A stretch of DNA of 5,459 nucleotides from JBDSTZ01 sp039927975. Its GTDB lineage: Bacteria; Pseudomonadota; Gammaproteobacteria; Burkholderiales; Burkholderiaceae_D. The DNA lies in assembly GCA_039927975.1 (NCBI GenBank), contig JBDSTZ010000442.1, forward strand, positions 1 through 5,459, given 5' to 3'. Under the pieces are notes generated by a model, which was not told where the DNA came from, searched no databases, and saw nothing but the letters and a program-made list of their open reading frames with translations. How positions within the stretch are numbered: position 1 is the first letter of the stretch; every line of letters starts with the position of its first letter. Shown in pieces: positions 1 to 5,459 of this stretch. The translations under genes were made by a program, and so were the position numbers.

Positions 1-290
1 TGCGCCGGCGTCAGCTGGCTGCGCGTCCATTCGAGCGCCTCGCGCGCTTCCTGGTGCATCTGCGGCCGCGCTTCGCGGGCGGCGTAGTAATCATGATTGC
101 CCTGCACCGCGATCGCACCGCGCGTGATGTAATCCTGAATCGTATCGAGCACCCACGCCGGGTCGGCGCCGTAGCCGACAAAGTCGCCGGTGAACGCATA
201 CTGGTCGGCCTTCTGCAGAGCCGCGTGGGCCAGGCAGGCGCTGACGGCTTCACGGTTGGCGTGCAGATCGGTAAGGAGGGCAAGGCGCAT
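1..290 (-). CDS. Metallophosphoesterase family protein, N-terminal part (runs off the left edge)
   Basis: This is the start of a calcineurin-like metallophosphoesterase. The family hydrolyses phosphoester or phosphoanhydride bonds with a two-metal centre, and the substrate cannot be told from this fragment. The first 96 codons are present and open to the window edge. The protein begins MRLALLTDLHANREAV, with the metal-binding D-x-H at Asp8/His10, then G-D at Gly35-Asp36 (TGDFVGYG), then the G-N-H-D motif at residues 64-67. The order and spacing are those of the family N-terminus; the later His motifs lie outside the window. The start at 290 is chosen because the family usually begins a few residues before the D-x-H strand, although the frame stays open further upstream without an ATG. 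No good Shine-Dalgarno precedes it. The gene lies downstream of queC on the same strand, about 260 bases away, so it may have its own promoter. The family is secure; the exact subfamily (YfcE-like or ApaH-like) is not. Confidence 0.9.
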   Translation of the reverse strand, partial: MRLALLTDLHANREAVSACLAHAALQKADQYAFTGDFVGYGADPAWVLDTIQDYITRGAIAVQGNHDYYAAREARPQMHQEAREALEWTRSQLTPA

Positions 291-552
291 GTTAGGGGAC
301 CGCCATAGGCAAAGCGACTGGCGCGGGAACAACTTCAAGACGAGGGATCGACAACGTAACTCCACAACCGGCATCGGACTGTTTGCGGCGCGCCCGGCAG
401 GCGCGATGAGGAATCCGCATGGCACGATTTTACCCGCAATCGACGGCCGGCGTTGGCCGCCATTGCTCAGTCCGCTGCGATTACAACAATCATGATAGAA
501 AGGCTTGTGCGATCGACAATGCGGCTCAACGACTGCACCGCGATCTGGCCAC
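291..552. other. Intergenic region between queC and the phosphoesterase gene
   Basis: No gene can be firmly supported here. Visible on the minus strand are a TAAAAT box at 432-427 and a perfect 6-bp hairpin with a 5-base loop (CGCGCC 389-394 pairing with GGCGCG 400-405). A GC-rich inverted repeat CGGCC/GGCCG lies around 446-461. None of the hairpins is followed by a T run in the minus direction, so no intrinsic terminator for queC is evident. A 42-codon open frame from 420 to 292 ends in TAA one base before the phosphoesterase ATG. It resembles nothing I recognise and could be chance in GC-rich DNA. Confidence 0.5.
427..432 (-). promoter_or_regulatory. Possible -10 box upstream of the phosphoesterase gene
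   Basis: On the minus strand this reads TAAAAT, five of six matches to the sigma-70 -10 consensus, inside GGGTAAAATCG in an otherwise GC-rich stretch. Transcription would begin near 420, giving the phosphoesterase mRNA a leader of about 130 bases. No recognisable -35 hexamer lies 16-18 bases upstream, so the call is weak. An alternative is TTGTCG-N16-TATCAT further upstream on the same strand, at about 520-493. Confidence 0.3.
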
Positions 553-1263
553 TCAGGCGCCCGCCTGCCCCACGAACTGCGCATAGCCGCGCGCGCGCAG
601 GGCGCAGGCCGGGCAGGTGCCGCAGCCATAGCCCCAGGCGTGCAGCGCACCGCGCTCGCCCAGGTAGCAGGTGTGGGTCTGGGCCCGGATCAGATCGACC
701 AGCGCGGCGCCGCCGGCTTGCTGGGCCAGTTCCCAGGTCTGCTTCTTGTCGAGCCACATGAGCGGCGTTTCCAGCTTGAGACGGGTGGCCATGCCCAGGT
801 TGAGCGTCACCTGCAAAGCCTTCATGGTGTCGTCGCGGCAATCGGGATAGCCCGAGAAATCGGTCTCGCACATGCCGCCCACCAGCACATTGAGGCCGCG
901 CCGGTAAGCCAGCGTGGCCGCCACCGTCATGAACAGCAGGTTGCGGCCCGGGACGAAGGTGTTCGGCAAGCCGTTCTCCTGCATCGCGATGGCCACGTCG
1001 CTGGTCAGCGCCGACTCGGATATCTTGCCGATCAAGGAGAGGTCGACCACGTGATCCTCGCCCAGCCGCCCGGCCCATTCCGGCGACAGCGCGCGCATCG
1101 ACGCCAGCAGGCCCGGCCGCACCGTCATTTCCACCGCGTGGCGCTGGCCGTAATCGAAGCCGATTGTTTCGACCCGCGCGTAACGCTGCAAGGCCCAGGC
1201 CAGGCAAGTGGTGGAATCTTGTCCACCGCTGAACAAAACCAGCGCGGTATCGGAGAGCTGCAT
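553..1263 (-). CDS. queC: 7-cyano-7-deazaguanine (preQ0) synthase QueC
   Basis: QueC converts 7-carboxy-7-deazaguanine, ammonia and ATP into preQ0, a cytoplasmic step on the way to queuosine in tRNA. The 236-residue protein has the usual family length. Visible features are the PP-loop ATP-binding motif SGGQDS at residues 12-17, GFDYGQRH at 35-42, the FVPGRN segment at 103-108 and the GGMCETDFSGYPDCR block at 129-143. Four cysteines for the structural zinc are at 199, 214, 217 and 220 (C-x14-C-x2-C-x2-C). The first gap is longer than the x8 I recall for the E. coli type, but the WGYGCGTCPAC form is familiar from many proteobacteria. The start at 1263 puts the P-loop at the normal distance from the N-terminus; the upstream Shine-Dalgarno (GAG about ten bases away) is weak. 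The gene is transcribed divergently from tamA. No other queuosine gene (queD, queE, queF) is in the window. The identification is secure. Confidence 0.97.
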   Translation of the reverse strand: MQLSDTALVLFSGGQDSTTCLAWALQRYARVETIGFDYGQRHAVEMTVRPGLLASMRALSPEWAGRLGEDHVVDLSLIGKISESALTSDVAIAMQENGLPNTFVPGRNLLFMTVAATLAYRRGLNVLVGGMCETDFSGYPDCRDDTMKALQVTLNLGMATRLKLETPLMWLDKKQTWELAQQAGGAALVDLIRAQTHTCYLGERGALHAWGYGCGTCPACALRARGYAQFVGQAGA

Positions 1264-1283
1264 GATGGGTTTCTCGAGGTATT

Positions 1284-1301
1284 GGTAAAAAAGAGGTAAA
1301 A
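1284..1301 (+). repeat. Direct repeat of GGTAAAA, one helical turn apart
   Basis: GGTAAAA occurs at 1284-1290 and again at 1295-1301, 11 bases apart, in the AT-rich part of the queC/tamA divergent region. A partial third copy, GGTAAG, is at 1333-1338. The spacing would place the two copies on the same face of the helix, as for a regulator binding in tandem. It could also be chance in an A-rich patch. No known operator was recognised. Confidence 0.35.
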
Positions 1302-1360
1302 GTTAAGCGTTCGCCATCATTTTGGCCGATCCGGTAAGATGTCGAAGGATATCCCCGAAT

Positions 1361-1364
1361 GGAG
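1361..1364 (+). promoter_or_regulatory. Ribosome binding site deciding the tamA start
   Basis: GGAG lies four bases before the ATG at 1369. The alternative in-frame ATG at 1339 has no purine-rich site at a proper distance and lies inside the likely -10 box TAAGAT (1335-1340). This favours the start at 1369. Confidence 0.55.
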
Positions 1365-1368
1365 CAGC

Positions 1369-3402
1369 ATGTTTTCAGCGACACCACACCACGCACCGGT
1401 CGACGCGCGCCAGCCTGCGCGAATTCTGGCACAGATCGCCCTGTGCGTGTGCGTAGCCGCCCATGCCGGCGCCGGCGCGCAGACCGTTGACGCTTCCGCG
1501 CCCGCCGCCGCCGATGCTGCCAGCGCCACGTCAACCGCCCCGGCCGCCGATGTCTCCACCACCGCCAGCGCCATTGCCGCCACGCCGCCCCCGGCCGAAG
1601 CCCCCGCCGCCGTCACTGAAAAAGCCGCCAGCACCGCCGTCAATTACTCCGTGCGCATCGACGCACCCAAGCCGCTCGACGATCTGCTCGAAAACAATCT
1701 CGACCTGATGCGCTGGCGCGGCAATCCACGCCTCGACCTCGAACAGTTGCAGCGCCTGGTCCGGCTGGCGCCCGAACAGGTACGCACCCTGGTCGCCACC
1801 GAGGGCTATTATTCGCCGACCGTGAGCGCGGGCCTCGACACCAGCGGCGACCAGCCGGTCGCCCGCGTCATCGTCGATCCGGGCCGCCCGGTGCTGGTGG
1901 GCGACGTCGACCTGGTGCTGCAAGGCTTCGAGGATACCGACCCGCAGGCCACTCGCTACAACCCGGCCACCCTGCGCGACGCCTGGGGCCTGCCGGTCGG
2001 CAGCCAGTTCCGCATGGCCGACTGGGAAGCGGCCAAGCGCAAGCTGCTGCGCCAGGTGATGCAGACCCGCTACCCGCGCGCGCGGCTGGTCGACACCAGC
2101 GCCACCGTCGATCCGGACGTCTTCCGCGCCCTGCTCAAGGTGGAACTCGACAGCGGCCCCGCGGTGCACTTCGACGGCCTGCGCATTGAAGGCCTCAAGC
2201 GCTACCCGCCCAGCATCATCAACAACCTCAATCAGATCAAGCCGGGCGACGAATACAGCGAAGTGGCGATGCAAGCCTTCCAGGCGCGCCTGCAGGACAC
2301 CGGCTACTTCAGCGGCATCGACATCAGCGCCGACCTGAGCGGCGCGCTCGACGACACCATCGCGACCCTGACCGACGAACAGCAGGCCGCCGCCGATGCC
2401 GCAGGTGCGGCCGTCCCTGCCGCCAAGCCGGCCGCGCGCGGCCCGGTCAGCGTGCCGCTGGTGGTGCGGGTGACCGAAAACAAGCAGCGCAACGTCTCGG
2501 TCGGTCTCGGCTACTCGACCAACACCGGCAACCGCGCCCAGGTCACCTACGACGACCTGAACGTCTACGGCTTGCGCATGAAGAGCAATATCGTGATGGA
2601 GACCAAGCGCCAGACCGCGCGCGCCGACTTCTATTTTCCGACCACCGCCAAAGGCTTCAACGACAGCTTCGGCGCCGGCTTCGAGCGCAACGACCTGCTC
2701 GGCGTGGTCACCGCCGTTTCCACGCTCGCGGTGCGCCGCGCGTGGGGCGGGCCGCAGCTTGAACGCAGCCTGACCCTCGAATACCTGAGCGAACAGATCA
2801 CCATCGCCAACCAGCTCCAGACCAGCAGCAAGAGCGTGCCGCTCACCTACAGCCGCACCGTGCGCAAACTCGACAACCTGCTCTCGCCGACCCGCGGCTT
2901 CGTGCTCAACACCCAGATCGGCGGCGCCCTGCTGCCGATCCTGACCGACGAGCGCTTCGTGCGCGGCTACGCGCGCGCCGTCAACTACCGCCCGATCGGC
3001 GCTGCCGGCACCCTGGTGCTGCGCGCCGAAGCGGGCGCGGTGGCGTCCAGGCGCAAAGTCGGCGTGCCCAGCACCCTGCTGTTTCGCGCCGGCGGCGACC
3101 AGTCGGTGCGCGGCTACGCCTACCAGCAACTGGGCGTGATCGAAGACGGCGCCGTGGTGCCGGGCCGCTACCTGCTCACCGGCAGCGTCGAATACCAGTA
3201 CTGGTTCAAGCCGCCCTGGGGCGTGGCCGTGTTCTACGATGCCGGCAACGCCGCCGACACCCTCAAGGACCTGAAACCGAAATCGGGCTACGGCATCGGC
3301 GCGCGCTGGCGCAGCCCGGTCGGGCCGATCAACGTCGACCTGGCTTACGGCCACGCGGTCAAGAAAGCCCGCCTGCACTTCTCACTGGGATTCACCTTCT
3401 GA
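1369..3402 (+). CDS. tamA: Autotransporter assembly complex outer-membrane protein TamA (Omp85 family)
   Basis: TamA is the outer-membrane half of the translocation and assembly module and works with inner-membrane TamB. From the ATG at 1369 the protein has 677 residues; an in-frame ATG at 1339 would add ten. Residues 1-38 form a signal peptide: arginines at 14 and 18, a hydrophobic core, then AHAGAGA before Gln. An Ala/Pro/Thr-rich linker follows to about 92. Three POTRA domains cover about 93-175, 176-263 and 264-371. The third is interrupted by an Ala-rich insertion at about 325-359, before VPLVVRVTENK. The C-terminal barrel starts near 373 and carries the Omp85 hallmark VRGY at 580-583 (QSVRGYAYQQLG). 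It ends HFSLGFTF with a terminal Phe, the usual recognition signal for outer-membrane insertion. A plain BamA is unlikely because it has five POTRA domains and is longer. The overlapping tamB gene supports the TamA call. Confidence 0.93.
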   Translation: MFSATPHHAPVDARQPARILAQIALCVCVAAHAGAGAQTVDASAPAAADAASATSTAPAADVSTTASAIAATPPPAEAPAAVTEKAASTAVNYSVRIDAPKPLDDLLENNLDLMRWRGNPRLDLEQLQRLVRLAPEQVRTLVATEGYYSPTVSAGLDTSGDQPVARVIVDPGRPVLVGDVDLVLQGFEDTDPQATRYNPATLRDAWGLPVGSQFRMADWEAAKRKLLRQVMQTRYPRARLVDTSATVDPDVFRALLKVELDSGPAVHFDGLRIEGLKRYPPSIINNLNQIKPGDEYSEVAMQAFQARLQDTGYFSGIDISADLSGALDDTIATLTDEQQAAADAAGAAVPAAKPAARGPVSVPLVVRVTENKQRNVSVGLGYSTNTGNRAQVTYDDLNVYGLRMKSNIVMETKRQTARADFYFPTTAKGFNDSFGAGFERNDLLGVVTAVSTLAVRRAWGGPQLERSLTLEYLSEQITIANQLQTSSKSVPLTYSRTVRKLDNLLSPTRGFVLNTQIGGALLPILTDERFVRGYARAVNYRPIGAAGTLVLRAEAGAVASRRKVGVPSTLLFRAGGDQSVRGYAYQQLGVIEDGAVVPGRYLLTGSVEYQYWFKPPWGVAVFYDAGNAADTLKDLKPKSGYGIGARWRSPVGPINVDLAYGHAVKKARLHFSLGFTF

Positions 3403-5459
3403 TGGCCGACACTCCAACGCCACCGGGGCAGGCGGAAGCTCCCGCCCCCTCCCCTGCCCCCGCCCCTGGGCCGGGCCCCTCCGCGCCGGTACGCGCGCGG
3501 CGCTGGCCGCGCCGGGTCGCCATCGGCGTGCTGGTCACCGGCGCCCTGCTCGGCACCGCCTACTGGTACCTGGGCCGTGAATCGACGCTGCAATCGCTGG
3601 CCCTGCGCGTCGCCAGCGCCAGCGGCGGCAAGATCACCATCACCGGCGTGTCAGGCTCGCTGTACGGCGCCATGCACATCGGCCACCTGGTGTTCCGCAC
3701 GCCTGAATCGGTCCTCACCGGCGACAATATCGACATCGACTGGTCGCCCTGGCAGTATCTCTCGAACGGCGTGGCGATCAGCAAACTGCACGTGGCCAGC
3801 CTCACCTCGCAAAGCCTCAAGGAGTCCGAGCCGGCCAAGATGCCCATCAGCCTGGCGCCGCCCTTTACCCTGACGATCGACGACGCCCGCATCGCCCGGC
3901 TCACCTTGATTGGCTTGCCGGTCGCACCAATTGCCGGCGCCCCCGCTGGCGCACCGGCCGCCGCGCCGCCCGCCACCGTCATCGACGACGTGCGCTTCAA
4001 GCTGCACGGCGACGCCAAGGGCTGGCAGCTGCGCAACGCCAGCGCCGCCACGCCGTGGGGCCTGGCGCGCGCCGAAGGGTCGATCGGCGCGGTGCGCCCT
4101 TTCAAGCTCGATGGCACGGCCAGCCTGACGCAATCGCAGGCGAAGCCCGGCGCCACCCCGCCGCAGCTGGCGCTGCGCTTTGGCGGCGACCTGGCCACCA
4201 CCGCGCTGGCCGCCAACGGCCAGTCCGGCAAGGCGGTGGGCGAAGCGAACCTCACGCTGGCGCCCTTCGACCCAGTGCCGCTGCGCGAGATGCACATCAA
4301 GGGCCGCAATATCGATCCCGGCTTCTTCAACCCGGCGCTGCCGACAGCCGACCTGTCGATCACCGTCGCCGCCAAGATCGAGGCCAGCCGCGCCGTGAGC
4401 GGCAGCGTGAATGTCGTCAACGACGGCCCGGCCGGCACCATCGACCATCAGCGCCTGCCGCTGCGCGCGATGCGTGGCCAACTGACCGGCAACCTGACGG
4501 CGCTGACCATCAGCGACGTGCTGCTCGACTTCGGCGTGGCCGGCAAATTCAGCGGCGGCGGCCAGTTGCAACGCAGCGCCGCCGACAGCGGCATCGGCGC
4601 CGCCCAATTCACGCTGCACACCGACCGCCTCGACCTGAAGAACCTGCACAGCCGCCTGAAGACGACCAGCATCGCCGGCGACATCAAGCTGACCAACGCC
4701 GGCGACACCCAGACCCTCGACGCGCTGCTGACCGACGCCGGCATCCGGCTCGGCGCCCACGCCACCATGGCCGACAACCTGCTGCGGGTCAGCCAGGCCG
4801 ACATCAGCGCCGGCAAGAGCCACATCCGCCTGAGCGGCAACGCCAGCCTCACTGGCGCGCAAGCGTTCAAGCTCAAGGCCAGCGCCGAACACTTCGACCC
4901 GGCCTCCTTCGGCGACTACCCCGCCGCCGATATCAACGCCGACATCAACGCCGACGGCCATGTCGCGCCGGCCTGGAAAGTCGCGGCCGACTTCGCCCTG
5001 CGCCCGAGCTGCCTGTTCAACCAGCCGCTGTCGGGCCAGGGCAAACTGAACGCCGACGCGAGCCACGTCAGCGGCATCGACGCCGTGCTCGCGCTGGGCA
5101 AGAACCGCGCCGAACTGCGCGGCAGCTTCGGTGCGCCGGGCGAACGCCTCACCTGGCGCGTCGACGGCGGCCAGCTGTCGGCGGTGCGCGCCGACTTGGC
5201 CGGCAGCGTGCTCGCCAGCGGTGTCGTCACCGGCACCATGGCCGCGCCGCGCACCAGCTTCGAGGTCGATGCCAAGGGCCTGGCGCTGGTGCCGGCCGCG
5301 CGTGGCGCGAAGCCGGTCGCCGCCGCCGACAGCGTGCTGCACGCCAGCGGCGAAGCCTGGCTGGCCAACAAGGTGGTTGAAGTCAAGGCCACCGGTGTCG
5401 CGCAGCGCTTTAACCCGGCGGCCTTTGGCTCGCCGCTGGCTGGCTCCATCAACGGCGCC
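3402..5459 (+). CDS. tamB: Translocation and assembly module subunit TamB, N-terminal part (runs off the right edge)
   Basis: TamB is an AsmA-like inner-membrane protein whose long beta-rich body crosses the periplasm to TamA; the family is linked to autotransporter assembly and phospholipid transport between membranes. Exactly 686 codons are in the window with no stop, about half the usual length of roughly 1250-1500. The first 38 residues are a Pro/Ala-rich cytoplasmic tail ending in basic RARRWPRR. A single membrane segment spans about 39-57 (VAIGVLVTGALLGTAYWYL). The periplasmic part opens with ITGVSGSLYGAMHIGHLVF (81-98), typical of TamB. It continues with alternating strand-like segments and an Ala/Pro linker at about 172-188. 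A motif of the F-[ND]-P-A type recurs at 309, 498 and 670. The conserved C-terminal DUF490 domain lies beyond the edge. The ATG overlaps the tamA stop (TGATG). No strong Shine-Dalgarno is seen, only GGGA 11 bases upstream, so translation is probably coupled to tamA. Confidence 0.93.
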   Translation, partial: MADTPTPPGQAEAPAPSPAPAPGPGPSAPVRARRWPRRVAIGVLVTGALLGTAYWYLGRESTLQSLALRVASASGGKITITGVSGSLYGAMHIGHLVFRTPESVLTGDNIDIDWSPWQYLSNGVAISKLHVASLTSQSLKESEPAKMPISLAPPFTLTIDDARIARLTLIGLPVAPIAGAPAGAPAAAPPATVIDDVRFKLHGDAKGWQLRNASAATPWGLARAEGSIGAVRPFKLDGTASLTQSQAKPGATPPQLALRFGGDLATTALAANGQSGKAVGEANLTLAPFDPVPLREMHIKGRNIDPGFFNPALPTADLSITVAAKIEASRAVSGSVNVVNDGPAGTIDHQRLPLRAMRGQLTGNLTALTISDVLLDFGVAGKFSGGGQLQRSAADSGIGAAQFTLHTDRLDLKNLHSRLKTTSIAGDIKLTNAGDTQTLDALLTDAGIRLGAHATMADNLLRVSQADISAGKSHIRLSGNASLTGAQAFKLKASAEHFDPASFGDYPAADINADINADGHVAPAWKVAADFALRPSCLFNQPLSGQGKLNADASHVSGIDAVLALGKNRAELRGSFGAPGERLTWRVDGGQLSAVRADLAGSVLASGVVTGTMAAPRTSFEVDAKGLALVPAARGAKPVAAADSVLHASGEAWLANKVVEVKATGVAQRFNPAAFGSPLAGSINGA

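Larger units (their letters stand above)
1264..1368. promoter_or_regulatory. Divergent promoter region between queC and tamA
   Basis: About 105 bases separate the two divergent starts, so promoters for both genes should lie here. The stretch 1281-1323 is clearly richer in A and T than its surroundings. On the plus strand TAAGAT at 1335-1340 is a plausible -10 box for tamA, but no good -35 hexamer sits at the right distance. For queC I see no convincing minus-strand promoter pair. I saw no preQ1 riboswitch signature in the short queC leader, judged by eye only. No terminator is expected or seen. Confidence 0.5.

Noticed and set aside
11..283. 90-codon minus-strand frame at the left edge
   Set aside because: It is out of frame with the phosphoesterase, whose D-x-H, G-D and G-N-H-D motifs show the true frame starting at 290.
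389..405. GC-rich hairpin as a queC terminator
   Set aside because: The 6-bp stem is perfect but no T run follows on the minus strand, and it lies about 150 bases past the queC stop. It is not an intrinsic terminator.
1264..1335. preQ1 riboswitch in the queC leader
   Set aside because: The leader is short and I could not see the stem-loop followed by an A-rich pseudoknot tail needed for a preQ1-I aptamer. An Infernal search with the preQ1 models would settle it.
1435..1470. Lipobox at the TamA signal peptide (cysteines in ALCVCVAAH)
   Set aside because: The residues before each cysteine do not fit L-[AS]-[GA]-C, and the cysteines lie inside the hydrophobic core with an ordinary signal-peptidase site downstream.
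467..1534. 355-codon minus-strand frame overlapping queC
   Set aside because: It covers queC in another frame. The queC frame has the PP-loop and zinc cysteines, whereas this one is Arg-rich and featureless.
1531..3378. 615-codon open frame on the minus strand opposite tamA
   Set aside because: It is antisense to a clear TamA gene. Its composition (Val, Gly, Ala, Arg and His rich) is what complementing GC-rich codons gives, and no family motif is seen.
3651..5342. 563-codon open frame on the minus strand opposite tamB
   Set aside because: Same reason: it is a mirror of tamB codons with repetitive Gly/Ala/Gln/Val composition, and the sense strand encodes a recognisable TamB.
4055..5380. 441-codon plus-strand frame shifted relative to tamB
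   Set aside because: Arg/Gln/His-rich out-of-frame reading of tamB with no domain; an artefact of high GC.

Overview
The window looks like a piece of a GC-rich betaproteobacterial chromosome. I estimate roughly two-thirds G+C by eye, with third codon positions almost always G or C. The style of the genes suggests Burkholderiales and possibly Oxalobacteraceae (Massilia/Duganella-like). That placement is inferred from codon use, the WGYGCGxCPAC form of QueC and the Ala/Pro-rich Tam proteins; no database search was made.

Layout from left to right. Positions 1-290 (minus strand) hold the first 96 codons of a calcineurin-like metallophosphoesterase that runs off the left edge. Positions 291-552 are non-coding as far as I can support, with a weak promoter-like box, a small hairpin and an unproven 42-codon reading frame that ends one base before the phosphoesterase start. 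Positions 553-1263 (minus strand) are queC, the ATP-dependent synthase of preQ0 in queuosine biosynthesis. Positions 1264-1368 are an AT-richer divergent promoter region containing a repeated GGTAAAA heptamer. Positions 1369-3402 (plus strand) are tamA, an Omp85-family outer-membrane protein with three POTRA domains. From 3402 to the right edge runs the N-terminal half of tamB, whose start codon overlaps the tamA stop codon.

TamA and TamB form the translocation and assembly module. TamA sits in the outer membrane. TamB is anchored in the inner membrane and spans the periplasm with a long beta-rich body. Together they are known to support autotransporter assembly and, for the AsmA-like TamB family, phospholipid movement between the membranes. 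The overlap of the two genes implies one mRNA and probably coupled translation. queC is read away from tamAB and has no evident functional link to it.

I found no mobile element, CRISPR array, RNA gene or convincing new system. This is an ordinary core-genome region. The points worth a second look are modest: low-complexity Ala/Pro insertions in both Tam proteins, a recurring F-N/D-P-A motif in TamB, the repeated heptamer in the divergent promoter region, and the unusual leader of the phosphoesterase gene.
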